64,000 bases of DNA from Atriophallophorus winterbourni (GCA_013407085.1 JACCGJ010001359.1:1-64000), one strand, 5' to 3'; counted from the first letter of the stretch, positions 11,401 to 23,639 are shown. The notes: generated from the sequence alone by a model not told the origin. Made by a program: numbers and translations.

Positions 11401-12449
11401 TGGATTAAGCTTCTTATACTTAAACGGCCATCTACTGAAGATCTCAGTTTATGAAAGTCTAACAATCTAAGCAAAAATAAAACCATCTATCAATGCAGTG
11501 ATATGTTATGTAACCTCATTGTGAAGCGGTGTCCAATTCGCGTGTTAGCTTTCGTAGTTTTGAGGCGGTTCTTCGTATGGAGGAGTACGTTTGTAAGAAT
11601 AACAACCGAAATATGCTGTTTTCATGTACTTATTCACTAACTAATTATTGCTTGTTAATCGAAGATTTCGATTTCCGCGGCTAAAATTACTTATTCACTC
11701 GTCAAAATTATTTAAAGTCCTATTTCGCTTGTTTGCATGTAGGCATCCCATTTGAATATGGAATAACCCCACATCAACATTGTTGACCTTATTCTGAAAA
11801 GGTTTTGTTATGTTTGTGACTGTTGATATTTTAACCGTCTCAACGTAAATACTTTCCCTATGCGGTTTCACACCTGCCTTATCATTTCCATATTATCGAA
11901 ATCCACGCTGTGAGCTATGTGGAGTACGAGCTCAGCTAGGCCTGAATCCCGAATCAGTGATTGATAATCATGGGAAATACGAGATTGCTTTCTGATGCGC
12001 GTTTGTTTACTATAAGCACCCGTGTTATATATGCACTTGATTTTGCAGAAATAGTTCGCCGGTCAAGTAGAATGTCTTATCTTTGAGAAGCGTTAAATAG
12101 GACCAAGAGTTCTGCCACGTTACTCGTATACTTGGGTCATTCAAGCTTGTACATTTATCTCCGGTATAAAAACCATAGGTCGTCAAACATTTTCCATTTT
12201 CCACGATTGATATTTTATTCGGTTCAACTGGCGTTTAATTGAACTCTGAAATTAACAATAACCTGAAAGTCGACGATACAGTTCTTGATGGGCTCCTTTT
12301 TTAACGGTAGCATCGTTGCAGAGATTATCAAACTTGTAGAACCGTGATTTTACAGCTGACTAAAATACCTTTTTGGGATGCGCATTCGTGTATCACAAGA
12401 CGGTATCAGTGCCAATTTGTTTGTGATTGGCCACATTTCTTATCTTACC
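8417..12449. other. Unassigned AT-rich DNA with a cluster of + strand short frames
   Basis: Open frames of 70-98 codons occur on + at 8717-8947, 9349-9645, 10008-10241, 10386-10604 and 10695-10919. None resembles a family I know. Frames of this size are expected by chance in DNA of this composition. The one at 10695-10919 is locally richer in G+C and in Lys/Arg codons, so it is the likeliest exon of the group, but I see no convincing linked splice sites. Confidence 0.4.
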
Positions 12450-12865
12450 ATTTTTGTTGTTGGCCTCTTTCGGTCGATGTCGATCATGGATGTACATCAC
12501 AATCGCATAAAGTTTCATGTTCTACAGCTATTGAATGACTAAACTGTCCGATTCGGGAGAAACAATCTCTCTCCCAGCGCTTGCAACGATAAGTAGAACT
12601 CGGTTGTAGGGCGTCAGTTGCACGCAGGCGGCGTGATCTGCGTTCAGCAGACAAGAGCTGTATCTGCTCCTTACCAGTTTGCAGACTACCTTTACACAAT
12701 GCTTCCAATGTGAGCGGTCAGAAGCAAGTTCTTCTCAAGTCGTGGGGTCAGTGCCAAGAGCTTTCATATCTCTTTTGCAGACGTCTTTGTGCCGCAAGTG
12801 CGGTCTAACCAATGGTCGACTTCCTAATTGCAACTCACCATAGAATAGATCCTTCTTACCATTGT
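12450..12865 (-). pseudogene. LINE-I C-terminal fragment and 3' tail
   Basis: The minus strand reads GELQLGSRPLVRPHLRHKD, VCKRDMKALGTD, a degenerate EELASDRSHWKHCVK, then a Cys/His-containing C-terminus and the shared tail with CAATCGCAT and GAGGCCAACAA. This is the end of a non-LTR retrotransposon pol in which a GELxxGxRPxGRPxLRxKDVCKRDMKAL block precedes a zinc-finger-like tail. Several frame breaks are present. Only the last ~130 codons remain. Confidence 0.82.
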
Positions 12866-13039
12866 ATTTTTCGAGAGATACTCCAAGAACGGTAGTGTTC
12901 CCTCCGTAGCCTTACTTTTTGCATGGTACGTACTGACTCGATTGAATGAATGATATCTTGTTTACACAAGTTACATATTCATGACATTTTCTTGTCGATG
13001 TGGGCAGATTAGGTTCATGTAAGGTGAATATGAAATAAA

Positions 13040-13130
13040 AAATACTCATTTGCGTGCATTTCCATCACACACAAACACAACCCACGACCGGTTTCGTGCT
13101 GTTTGGATTCAGCACTTGTGAATATGAAAC
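13040..13130 (-). repeat. Family B hammerhead element fragment, decayed core
   Basis: On the minus strand the palindrome ACCGGT (13087-13092) is preceded by GAA and a 6-bp stem II, GTGCTG/CAGCAC, with loop AATCCAAA, and followed by C17 and GTGGG. The 5' core, which should read CUGAUGA, is replaced by TTCACAA, so this copy should not cleave. Flanking text (ACTCATTTGCGTGCATTTCC on +) matches the copies at 15.0 and 57.5 kb. Confidence 0.6.
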
Positions 13131-13473
13131 ATTTATCCAGTTATTGTTAGCTGCCTGCTGGATGGTCGCCTTAAATGAACACTTCACAAAGTAAATCTGA
13201 GGTGATTACCCGAATATCGCGATTGCATATATTTTAAAATAATTCATGAGCAACTGGAAGCAAGAGGTGATCACTTCTTATTTAAATAACGCCGAGCTAC
13301 CTCTTAGAATGCTACTCACTGCTTCAATACCTCTCTCTTTTCCTTTCTGTATCTCGAGTGCAATAAGCGTATGAGCAACTGTGCTCATTCGAATTTTCAT
13401 CAATCAACTAGCAGCTTCCCGATTTGCTCGGACTGAATTCCATGCGATCTAACTTTTAATGTGCTCACCTTGC

Positions 13474-13810
13474 AGGTTTGCATGCAATTCGCAAAACAAA
13501 GCGATCATTGAATCACGCCGATAGGGTCATCCAGGGAAGCCGAAAACAAAGTTTGGTGTCAAAACCACGTGTCTACACACAAAGACCAAAAAGACGTTAT
13601 TATAAACACCCACGAATGTCTTCCTCGCACAGTTTTAATCGATCGATCAAGCATTCGTCAGCACATAGTTGCCGCTATGAACAGAATGTAAATAAAAACA
13701 ATTGTCCATCTCTTCCAAGTCATCGCTATTGTATGGAAAATCGTAAACATATAGATGAGTCCGAATACTCCATCATCGTTTTCTCATATGATATTGTTAT
13801 TGATGCATAA
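13474..13810 (+). CDS. Possible terminal exon, unknown Lys/Arg/Ser-rich protein
   Basis: A frame of about 110 codons opens at a 3' splice-like site (pyrimidine-rich tract ending CTTGCAG just before 13474) and closes with TAA at 13808-13810. The residues are rich in K, R, S, H and N, with no recognised domain, signal peptide or membrane segment. The first Met is at 13478, but if this is an exon the start lies upstream. No partner exon was found. Roughly a handful of frames this long are expected by chance in the window, so this is a suggestion only. Confidence 0.2.
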
Positions 13811-14154
13811 AAATTTAAAGTTGATTTTACACGGTTTCTATCAGAATTTTTTCTGTAAGTTACTGGGGTTTATTTAATTTACTTGCAGTCAAACTTGACA
13901 GTTTCAAACCTAGCCATATTACGCAGGTCAGCACTTGCAATATTATTTCAAATTCAGTCTTTCCCACTCTATTCACCCGTTGACAAACTATATTGTCACT
14001 ATTACATCCAAGCCGTTCAACTAGATAAAAACACTATATCAATTCAAAAATCCGTATTTATTCAAAGATGATATGCGGGTAAAAAGCTATGTTTTACAAG
14101 ACCCACAAAAATGTACATCGGATCGGATGGTAAAAAAATATCAAAATATTGTTA

Positions 14155-14216
14155 GAGATTATTGTATGTACTTCCATCACACACCCCACGAAATTTATTT
14201 TTACGTGGAGCACTTG
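14155..14216 (-). repeat. Family B element fragment
   Basis: The + text CTTCCATCACACACCCCACGA is the stem I side of a family B unit (compare CATTTCCATCACACAC at 13.07 kb), but the ACCGGT and GAAA parts have been lost. GAGCACTTGG just downstream resembles the other half of the same unit. Confidence 0.4.
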
Positions 14217-14276
14217 GTTACAGAGTTAATGACATGATTCCAGATTGTTTTGCTTTGTAAAACTTGTACTACTTGT

Positions 14277-14760
14277 TCACCCTTTTATGACAGCGCCGCA
14301 TGCGGTGGTTTGGTCATGTCTACAGAATGGAAAATGGTCGTATTCCGAAAGATCTACTCTGTGATGAGTTGCAATTAGGAAGTCGACCAATGGGCAGACG
14401 GCACTTTCGGTACAAAGCCGTTTGCAAAAGAGATATGAAAACTCTTGGTATTGACCCCGCGAGTTGGGAAGAACTTGCTCTTGACCGTTCACATTGGAGG
14501 CATTGTGTAAAGCGTCGTCTGTAAGCTGGGGAGGAGCAGATACAGCTCTTGGCTGCTGAACGCAGATCACGCCGCCCGGCGTGCAACGGATGCCCAATGA
14601 CTTAGTTCTGCACATCGTCGCGAGCGCTGCGGGAGAGATTGTTCCTCCCGAATCTGACTGTTTAGTCAATTCAGAAAGCTGCAAAGCATGAAAATTCATG
14701 CGATTGTGATGTACATCCATGGTCGACATCGACCGAAGGAGGCCAACAAATAACAACCTC
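14277..14760 (+). pseudogene. LINE-I C-terminal fragment, best preserved copy
   Basis: Frame 14300-14524 reads MRWFGHVYRMENGRIPKDLL, then GSRPMGRRHFRYKAVCKRDM, then LGIDPASWEELALDRSHWRH and a stop. After an in-frame TAA it continues as AGEEQIQLLAAERRSRR, then a Cys/His-containing C-terminus (CDCDVHPW) and the CGACCGAAGGAGGCC tail. These are the classic last ~150 residues of a trematode/metazoan non-LTR pol. The overlapping 159-codon minus frame (14277-14756) is the antisense shadow of this fragment and should not be called a gene. The polymerase domain is absent (5' truncation). The stop after VKRRL and later breaks show it is dead. Confidence 0.9.
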
Positions 14761-15034
14761 TACTATGCGTGGTAAATTTCACGAGCCCAGCTGCTATTTT
14801 ATTTCAGTTTTAATGTTCATATCAAATTGATTAATAAACCCTCGCGATTGAGCACGCTTATCTCACCTCCCAGAATGTTCGGATTCAGTTTAGATGGCAT
14901 AAATTCACCACAAATCGCTATGTTTCAACTGGACTCGGCCGTGGTTTCCATTCTCGCGAAATTATTTGCCAATATATTTCGTAAATTATTCATTGAACAC
15001 TGAAATGTAAACAATAATCCGGGCCTAAAATCCG

Positions 15035-15262
15035 TAATTCCATCATCACTCGCCCAACGACCGGTTTCATGCTATTTTCGCTTATCGGGTATGGGCAGTG
15101 CGCTCAGGATTCGTATGAGCTTGTAACATTGGAAGAATGTTAAACAAGTTGAGTTTGAATGCTACTGTTGGATAAGGTCGGTACGACCAACTTGTTCAAT
15201 CACGTACCGAAATACACGTGGACCAATAACAATAATCCTTATTTGCATGCATTTTCATCACA
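15035..15262 (-). repeat. Family B element, about one monomer (~211 bp), decayed hammerhead
   Basis: On + the unit starts with TTCCATCATCACTCGCCCAA, reaches ACCGGT at 15060-15065, passes an AACATTGGAAGAATGTTAAAC segment that parallels AAACAGTGGATTAAAGGTAAAC of family A, and repeats its own start (GCATTTTCATCACACAAC) near 15245, giving a period of about 211. On minus the ribozyme reads CCGATAA in place of CUGANGA (U4 and G8 changed), then GAAACCGGTC and a TTGGG stem I strand. It is probably inactive. A GGTCGGTACGACC hairpin lies at about 15177. Confidence 0.55.
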
Positions 15263-15850
15263 CAACATCAGATCATCCACCAAATAATTTAATTGAGCTG
15301 ACACCTATAAACTACAAACTTTTATATATTTGACATTGTTAAAACAACTATCACTTTCAAAAGCTTGAGTCCCAATAAACCAATCAGGGATTCGAAATTC
15401 TCTTAATTTACAGTGGCTAATATTTGCCCGAGTTGTTTAATTTTCCTTCAAGTGAATCTCGCATCTACTTACTTATCACTTGTCTCAGCTTGCTACCTCA
15501 GTGTATGACAAACTGCCAGATTTCGCTAGCACGTAGCGCATCAATTTTCATGGGCGTTTACTGTAATTCGCTCGCGTTTCTCCTCGACCCGTCAATCAAT
15601 TCCACTGGTATCTTGCCTCATCGAGGATTAGAAAGAAAACGAGGCCAACTGTCAACTATTGATCTTGACAAGAAAGCAATCCACTTCATGGTGACATGCG
15701 ATTTGTGGAACTGGCAACTCGTACTTCTGCCATTTATTGTAGCAATTGTTGTTGAGTTTTTTTGATTTAATTAGTGAACAGAAGAAAACTGGACTTTATT
15801 AAAAGTATTGCTGGTCGATTGACAAATACAATGTTTACCTATAAAATATT
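15263..15850. other. Unassigned DNA with one chance-sized frame
   Basis: A 113-codon + frame (15424-15765) is open, but its hydrophobic/Ser-rich composition matches nothing I recognise and it runs into the 3' edge of LINE-IV. Nothing else is seen. Confidence 0.4.
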
Positions 15851-15854
15851 GTTT

Positions 15855-18112
15855 GATTATATTATACGAGTGACTGTCTGCGAGGTAGAGGTTGTTCAAC
15901 TTTATCCAGTGTCCACTGAATGCCGTTCCTCTTCCGGTCTGTCGATATCCTCATGATCTTCACTCCGGATCTCACTTCGAATATGTCAGTGAGTTGTCTG
16001 CCATGCATTATTCTGAAGGTCATCCTTTCGTTTGACTTTCTATTGATATTGGTGATCTTTTTTGGTACTCCGTAGTGTATCAGTAGTCTCCAGAGGGTCA
16101 GTCTGTCGACGCTGTCGAACGCCTTCTCATAGTCGATGAAGTTGACGTAGAGAGACGAGTTACACTCCAAGGACTGTTCTATAATGATGCGCAGGGTTTC
16201 GATCTTGTCCGTGCACGATCTCTTCTTTCGGAAGCCGGCTTGTTGTTCACGGAGATGTAAGTCAATAGAGTCTTTCATTCTGTTCAGCAAGATGTGGTTA
16301 AACACCTTACCTGGGATGGACAGCAGCGTTATACCTCTTTAGTTGAAGCGGGAACTGAGGTCGCCTTTTTGGGTAATTTGATGAGATAGCCTTCTTTCCA
16401 CTCAGCTGGTACTTCTTCACAGATCTTGCAGAAGAGTGGGTGGGTGAGCTCTACACTGGTCTCAACGTGCGCCTTTAGCACTTCTGCCGGGATGCTGTCG
16501 GGTCATGTAGCCTTGCTGTTCTTCAATTGCCTAATGGCACGGCGGATCTCTTCCTTCGTGGGTTTACAGCACCTGATTGGCAGATCCATTTCCACTGGCA
16601 ATATCGGCGATGGATTTGAAGGAGCTCGTCTGTTGAGTAACTCTTGAAAGTGCTTGCTTCACCTTTTTTTCTGTACTTTTGCATCTGCTATCGCTTTCCA
16701 TCACTGTTCCTCACTGGCATTTCTAGTTTGGCAAACTTTTCTGATAGTTTCTTGATGGTGGAATACAAGTCCTTGGTTTTGTTTGGATGCGCTTCTTCTT
16801 CTGATCCTATGTCCAGTGTCTCTATGTGTTTTCACTGGTCTGTTCTAACGCTTCGCTTTACAATTCTATTTGCTTCTGCATACTCTTATTGTGCGTTTGC
16901 TTTTGCTGCTGTCTTTCTGTTGTTGTTCGCCATTGCTTTCTTTTCTCTTCTTTCTTCTATCTTCTGTAGCGTCCCTGTTGAGATCAATTCCATGTGCATA
17001 TATGTTTTGGGGCCCAGTACTTCTTGACATGTTGAGGTCACCGCTTTTTTCACGTTCAGCCACTTCTGTTCTATCCTTTCTTCTTCAAGCAGCCCTTCCA
17101 CGAACTGAAAATTGTTGAAGAGGTTGAACTTGAACTCTTTTTTCTTTCTACTGTCTTTCAGTATAGCGGTGTTTTAGCACTGTCGTTGGCTGGAATCCTG
17201 TATCCAGTTTTTCTTCAACTTCAGCTTCAACTTGGCGACAAGTAAATGATGGTCGGAAGCTACATCAGCTCCTGGTTTGACGCCTACATCTTGAAGTGTG
17301 CGTCGAAAGTTCTTTCCGATGCACAGGTGGTCGATCTGTTTGTCTGTCGACAGATCTGGTGACACCCAGGTCGCCCAGCCCTTGCTGCCACATGATATCC
17401 TCATACCATCGGTTGTCACTGCCAATCTTGGCGTTGAAGTCACCCATTACAATGACGATGTCCCTCTTTGGTCTGTCTTGTATGAAGGTTGCCAGTCTGT
17501 CCTTCTCCAGTGTCGTTCGTCGTGGCGTAGTACTGGATTATCTCCATGTTGATCATCTTCTTTTTATAGAAGAAGGCTGTCATAATCCGTGGGCCGTGGG
17601 CCTCCCACTCAATGAGACCTTTCTCAGCCGACTTAGAAAGCATCAGGGCCACTACCTGGGTGTGTGCAGCATGTTCTTGCTCGTGTCTCGAGTACAACAG
17701 TAATTCACCCGAAGTCAGTCGCATCTGCCCGAAACCAGTCCATCTTAACTCGCTGATTCCTAACACGGTGAGGTTATACTTCCTCATCTCTGCGGCCCCT
17801 TGCATGCTCCTTGCAGTCTCATACATGGTCCGGACGTTCCATCTGGCGATGGTAGTGGTGGTCCTGGTGGAGACGATGGTCATCGACCTGATGGCTTCCA
17901 GATGACTCTGGCTTTCACCGTTCGACGTCATACACCTTCCAGTTGGAGGGCAAATCTTCTCTTAGTATTCTTGTTGGCGTTTCTGTAGCTAGAAAAGTTT
18001 TCCAAAATGTGGTAGCTAGCCACACGCTCAACCCTCCTCAATTTGCAGCCGCATTTGGGATTGTCCTTGGCGAGTTGTCATTCAGTAAGATGGTGGGAGA
18101 TGCTTGAGACTG
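15855..18112 (-). pseudogene. LINE-IV, RTE-type (schistosome SR2-like) endonuclease-reverse transcriptase, broken
   Basis: On the minus strand the element begins near 18112 with a leader, then the endonuclease: TTIARWNVRTMYE, LTVLGISELRWTG and EAHGPRI (17931-17440). A frameshift follows, then MGDFNAKIGSDNRWYED (17447), QIDHLCIGKNFRRTLQDVGV and ASDHHLLVAKLKLKLKKNW (to 17174). A degraded linker follows, then the polymerase: REQQAGFRKKRSCTDKIETL, NFIDYEKAFDSVDRLTLW, HYGVPKKI and FEVRSGV (16305-15990). The RQGC block after RSGV is deleted. The reading jumps to IMRIST and GIQWTL, then shifts frame to a decayed LYLADS where FADD belongs, and ends. Thus the catalytic aspartates and thumb are missing. 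Antisense + frames at 16426-17905 are shadows. Order and wording are those of schistosome RTE/SR2-like elements. The endonuclease residues of GDFNAKIG and SDHHLL are still readable. Confidence 0.92.
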
Positions 18113-18113
18113 A

Positions 18114-18150
<37 letters not shown>
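18114..18150. repeat. (ATT)n microsatellite at the 5' edge of LINE-IV
   Basis: About 12 units of ATT directly abut the first readable bases of the minus-strand LINE-IV. Confidence 0.95.
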
Positions 18151-21100
18151 GTATTATCGTAATGTGATTAACATGATGAATGATAATAGGTTAATGAGAT
18201 TGACTATTATGATAATGTTAATAATTTAATATCATATTCACAATCTCTTTTCACACTGTTTCGATGATAGCTTCAATATTCAATTTACAGTCACGAAAGT
18301 ATTTAGTAGCACGATTACTATAGCATATTGAATATTGGTATATTATAAATAATCCATTATCAACGTCAATAATTCCATGTAATAATAGGTATAGTCAAGT
18401 TAAATGCACACAGCCGTCAAGTTGTTTTGCAACAAATATATATACAAATTTCGAATGAATATATCGATACTGGGAGTGACTACAATAGCTTCGTAGAGCG
18501 CATTTTAAAGGAGACAAGCAAGCACGGAATAAAAGTATTGGTAATATTCATTGAGGGAATGGGAAGTTTTAAGGCAACTCGGTGTGTTGCTCGTGGTTAG
18601 AAGCTTATTACGGCTGCAAATTTGTGAATAATTGTTCATCCCGTATTCTCCACTACACTCAAGTGTAAAACGGGTACCGAAAATAAACGGAAAGATTACT
18701 GCGACTGTCTGTGTGTGATACCATACCACACCAGCAACTTCTTGCTAGTGAAACTAAAGGTCTGAACTGCTCAATAGCTTGATCATCCAGATAGGAATAA
18801 GAAGAGAGTGAAACATAGCAAATTTAATTTTTCGTTTTATTGAATAAAATATTGTGAATTCTCCAACTAATTTTAAAATCAAACAATAAATCGATGACGG
18901 AACAGGAAGTACGATTTAAGCTTTATGATTTACTTGACGCCGGAAACAAGATGTAAAGTTTTGCTTTCAAGAATTTCAAACAAAATGAACTAAAAAGTAA
19001 ACAGCCATGCAAACAAGTGAACTATAACCGTGCCATCATGGATTAGTGGGACATTTGTTGTAATAAGAAAAATACATCATCACGCATATGTTTAACAAAA
19101 CAAGAGTAACAATTTTATTATTTTCCACTATATAAATCATTTGGGATATATATATATATACAGCTTCAAGCATTTGATTCTAAACGGTTATTATAACCAG
19201 GAATAATCAATTCTGAGTTGATAATTCCGCTAAGGAATATCGTCTTTATTATAAGACTGAATACCACAAAGTAGATCGAACTTATATCCAACTTGCCGTC
19301 AGCAATACTGCAGTCAGTCTGCAATCTGGCGTCAAGGCCGTAAGTAAATATGGAATCTGTTTAATATCCAACAAATTATTTTGTAATGCGTAATTCAGGC
19401 AACAAATGGAAGAGTGGTCTCACATGGCTGCAGACCACGCTTGACCGGAACTTGGTCTAAATGAATCATTCGTAAAATTGACTGCGCAGGTTGAAGCATA
19501 CCCAGCTGTCAAAGTATGACTGACTCACAAATGTACAATCTCCGTTGATTGAAAGCAATCAAATGTGGAGTCAAACAATGGGCAAACAAGGAGCTTGAAT
19601 AGGAAGTTAATTCTATGTGAGTAATCAACATCCAACACTTTGTGATTGAGTTAGCTGATAGCAACTACACTACAGGTACCAAACTGAAAGGATGCTAAAG
19701 ATATCATGTAACTACTAATCTCATCTGAAACCCAACTTTGAGTTTTTTTATACATCTGTTTTAGTATCATAGCCTTCATTTCAAAATTGTAGTATCACGT
19801 TAGCAGTTTAAACGACATCACCAGCAAACATTTTCCCATATTTATGCAGATCGTCATTAAAAACTATAGGGAAATCTAATGTAGGATTTTTAAATATCCC
19901 AAGTGTACACACCTGTATTTCAGACTGTATCCCGTAAGAAACGAGTAACGATAAACCACCTTGTAAAATAACTATCAAGTTAACCCCATTTCTACCTGCT
20001 TAACCAGTAAATTCTTCTATTGAAAGTGAGTACATGGTATTTTTATATAGACAATGTCCATAAAACGGAGTCATCTGTATTCTTTACTACTATTTATAAC
20101 CTTATATTAATTATTAAAAATTATTCATAATTAGTCATTCCAAAAGCTGTAGAATATGAACATTCATGCGATTGTGATGTACTTATCTTTAAGTCTGTTT
20201 CACGAAATCAATTTTCACCCTTGAAAACAGAAGGATATCGGAAGAGTTTATTTTATCTCATCCAGCATCACGAGACATCAAGGGTATATTTAATAGCCAC
20301 TACTAATCTTAAAACTTACTGCCTCATATTATTAGCTTATTCAATAGTTGACAAATGCAATTATTCGGAGCAAAACTCCGAACCGTTTTCGAAGTATTTC
20401 ACACTGAGACGTAGTTGATCGACGAGCATTTGACGCATAATTTTATGACAGATTCTATTATACCTAGAATTCGAAACACTGATATTCATAGCGAGTTCCG
20501 GGGCGAAAGTACCAATGCGGTCTCTAAACGCCAATATAGAAGTACGACGATAATATCAAGCGCATCGGCGTAAGCTGCTTTGAATTAGAGTTGCAGTTGC
20601 CTCTGAAGTGTGATTGAGAAATTCACAGTGCTTTCAATAATCAGCTGATCCGCACCATGATGTAAATGTAGTTCTTTTTACACCATTTCCACAATTCGTG
20701 GAGTCACCTGTCTCCTAAAGGACCGGAATCCCAAACTTGAATTCGACGCATCGACTTCAATGTTGAACTGCCTGATTTTGATCTTACTTGACGTTATTTT
20801 GTAGATCCAGATATTTCGAAGTTATATAAACTCTCTTCGGGCTTTTATCAACTTTACCATGAATTCTTCATCGTTCCCATTATAGCTATGTAATATACTT
20901 ATCCTAACAATATTTGCCCACCTTATGTCATACTTCAGATCATTTTTAGTCCTCAGCGTGGGTGGACAGAAATATGAAAGCGAGCTTTAGTTAAATTTTT
21001 CCTAGATTCTAATGTGTTGTACGTCTATTTGCATTTTTCTCCATAAAACTTGAATTATTATTCTTGAATAACGACCCCTGGAACCACCGTTGCTTAATTG

Positions 21101-21194
21101 CTGATTTTGTCGGTTTTGAGAATACTGCACTTAGATTTGTAAAAGTTATGGCCTAGTTATGCATAAAACGCTGTTACATCGGTCAACTTTTTCT
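18151..21194. other. Unassigned AT-rich DNA
   Basis: No supportable gene. It contains a short (AT)n run at 19146-19160 and a 30-bp LINE-I tail remnant at about 20157-20187 (ATTCATGCGATTGTGATGTA). Frames at 18505-18729 (-) and 20221-20418 (+) are short and unrecognised. Confidence 0.5.
20157..20187 (+). repeat. LINE-I tail remnant
   Basis: The text ATTCATGCGATTGTGATGTA is identical to part of the LINE-I 3' tail at 14.7 kb. Only about 30 bp remain. Confidence 0.55.
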
Positions 21195-23060
21195 AGGGCT
21201 GAAGTTATGGTGCACGAGATTGGAGATGTTGGCTTCTGATGATGTCCATCATGAATGTACAATACAATCGCATGATATTTTATGATCGTATAACTAAACA
21301 GTCCGATTCGAGAGGATAAATCTCTCCCGCAGCGCTCGCAATGATGGACAGTACTATCTTCGATCGACGTCAGTTTCACTCCAGCGGCGCAATCTGTGTT
21401 CATCAGCCAAGAGCTGTATCTGCTCCTCCCCAATTTGCATAGGACGCTTTACACAATACCTCCAAAGTAAGTGGCCAAAAGCAAGTTCTCCCCAACTGGC
21501 GAGTTCAATGCCAACATATTTCATATCTATTTCCAAACGTCACTTTGTCCATCCACGACGTGTTGAAGATACTACGGATGCTTCGTAGATGGTAGGCATT
21601 CAGCTTCCTTTCGTGTCTTGCGTGTATGGTCCTGGTTTCACTGCCATACAGTAAAGTATCTAGTACGCACGCTCTGTACACCATCATCTTGGTCTTTACA
21701 GTCGACTTTTGGTTGCCCCAGACACGAGAGTTCAATCAGGAGAAAAAGACAGCTGTTCTGCCAAACCGCTTAAAAATCTCCGTGCCTATCCGAGGTTATC
21801 CACAACGGTTGAGCCAAAATATGTAAATTGATGTGCTGGTTCAAGCTGACAGTTTTCAATAGTGCTGATTTAAGGCGATAAAATCCCTTGATTAAAGACT
21901 TTTGTCTGGCTCATGCTGATTGTTAGACCAAAGTCTTTGTATACCGACGAAAATAAGCTCATTAGTGACTGGAGGTGTTCTTTGGAAAGTGCAATATTGG
22001 CTGCATCGTCGGCAAACAGAAGGTCACAGATTAATGATTCCCATACCTTTTTTTGTGCTCTCAACCGGTTCAGGTTGAAAAGCTTGCCATCACTCCGCGT
22101 GCGTAGGTAAATGCGTTCTGTTCTCGTCTTAGAAGCGTGCTTCAGAAGCAGAGCAAAGAAAATACACAAAAGCGTGTGAGCAAGAACACAATCTTTTTTG
22201 ACGCCTTGATGAATTTCGAAAGGCTTGTGAACTGAAACCGTTAAAATGGACTGAGTCCTTCATGCCTGAGTGGAACGAAATAACGAGTTTGTGCAGTCTT
22301 GGGTGGCAGCCTATCAGATAAAACATTTGGAAAGACCCTTCCTGCTGAATGCCTTCGTCGAATGCCTTCGTTAAATCAATAAATACAGCGTATAATGGCA
22401 TACACTGTTCTTGAAGTTGTCTCAGGAAGAAGATCAGGTCAACGGTTGATCTTTCCCTGTGGAAGCCTCATTGAGATTCAGAGTAAACACTATCAACTAA
22501 AATTTGTATCCGAATCGGTAAGACTTTAGCAAAGAATTTGCCTACAACATTCAGAAGGGAGATTCCTTTGTAATTGTTGCTAACTGATGATCTTCGTGTC
22601 ACACATCTGCTGCGGGGCGCAGTCCTACTGCTAGCACTGAAGACGTAAATGGTAAAAAGACTGTAATAATGCTGTGTCTGCAGCATTCGGTGAACTCAGA
22701 TGGAGTTCCGTCGTCACCAGGGGCCTTCTCATTCGCTATGCGGTTGATTAACCTATTGAGCACATCAAAGGTAGGGGGAGTAACTAGATTATCAATGGTT
22801 GGCAAGCCTTCAACATCTTTAAATGCATGGGGTAAAACCGTTCTGTCCATTGAGTAGAGACAGGAGAAGTGTTCTACCCATCTTTCCTTCTGCTGAGTTT
22901 TTTTACCAGATACAGACTTAATGGGAGACGTTTTCAGTTTGTTTGGACCAATGACTCCCTTGATCCCATCATACCTACGGTGAAAATTTCCAGATATCCC
23001 GTTGACAACATCAATGTAATACAATTATTTCCAAGTTATCAAGAGAAACCACTTTTCTAT
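21195..23060 (-). pseudogene. LINE-I, longest copy: reverse transcriptase with internal deletion
   Basis: On the minus strand, in order with frame breaks: RWVEHFSCLYSMDRTVLP, NRIANEKAPGDDGTPSEF, NNYKGISLLNVVGKFFAKVL, LYAVFIDLTKAFDE, then RSDGKLFNLNRLRAQKKV and LICDLLFADDAANIALS (the FADD catalytic box is kept), DFGLTISMSQTKV, STVKTKMMVYRACVLDTLLY, GSETRTIHARHERKLNAYHL, SIFNTSWMDKVTF. It then jumps straight to MEIDMKYVGIELASWGELAF, LLWRYCVKRPMQIGEEQIQL and the shared tail. About 60 codons (the RLRWLGHVxRMxDGRIPK block seen intact at 14.3 kb) are deleted at the jump near 21536. The element is 5'-truncated, with no endonuclease. Multiple stops show it is dead. Confidence 0.9.
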
Positions 23061-23639
23061 GAACAGTTGAGGCCTACATGATCCGATCCTAGCCATCGCC
23101 AACGGGTAACGAGAGGACGAAAAAAGGCTTGAAGCTGCACATTTTCAGAAATGCAAGGTACCTCTCAGCTGACACCCATGGCTTAGTTTGCAGGTTTGTT
23201 AATCAATCAAGATTTCCGTTAACTCAATAATATTAATGAACAATTAATAAGGACAGAGGAGCTTCTAGTTACTGCTTCGTGTTTCAAGGCTTACGGTAAA
23301 AAGCGAACGGCTTTATAATGCCGTTCCGCGTCGTCAAACGTGGTTTTCCGAATCAATAAGATTAGTGTGCAAAGAATTTATCGAATATTCAAGGTAATTT
23401 AAGGTTTTAATGGTCTAAAAGCAAATAATTTACAGTAACCATAGGTTAAAAATATCTGGAATGCATAAAAAATAACAAATTTGTTTTGTAAATATGGAAA
23501 GTCAGTTTATGTACTGAGGCGCGAGGTTGGATTTGGTGATCATATACTTGTCAAGTTCAGGATTGAACATGTTCATGATTGATGCACATATTGACGTGTA
23601 AAACAAACATACACAGCAAAGGAGAACCTTCAGCCATTT
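23061..23639. other. Unassigned DNA
   Basis: Nothing recognisable was seen between the LINE-I and LINE-III remnants. Confidence 0.45.

Noticed and set aside
14277..14756. 159-codon minus-strand frame
   Set aside because: It is antisense to an unmistakable LINE-I C-terminus on + and has no domain of its own.
16426..17905. Several + frames of 70-135 codons
   Set aside because: They are antisense shadows of the minus-strand LINE-IV endonuclease and polymerase.
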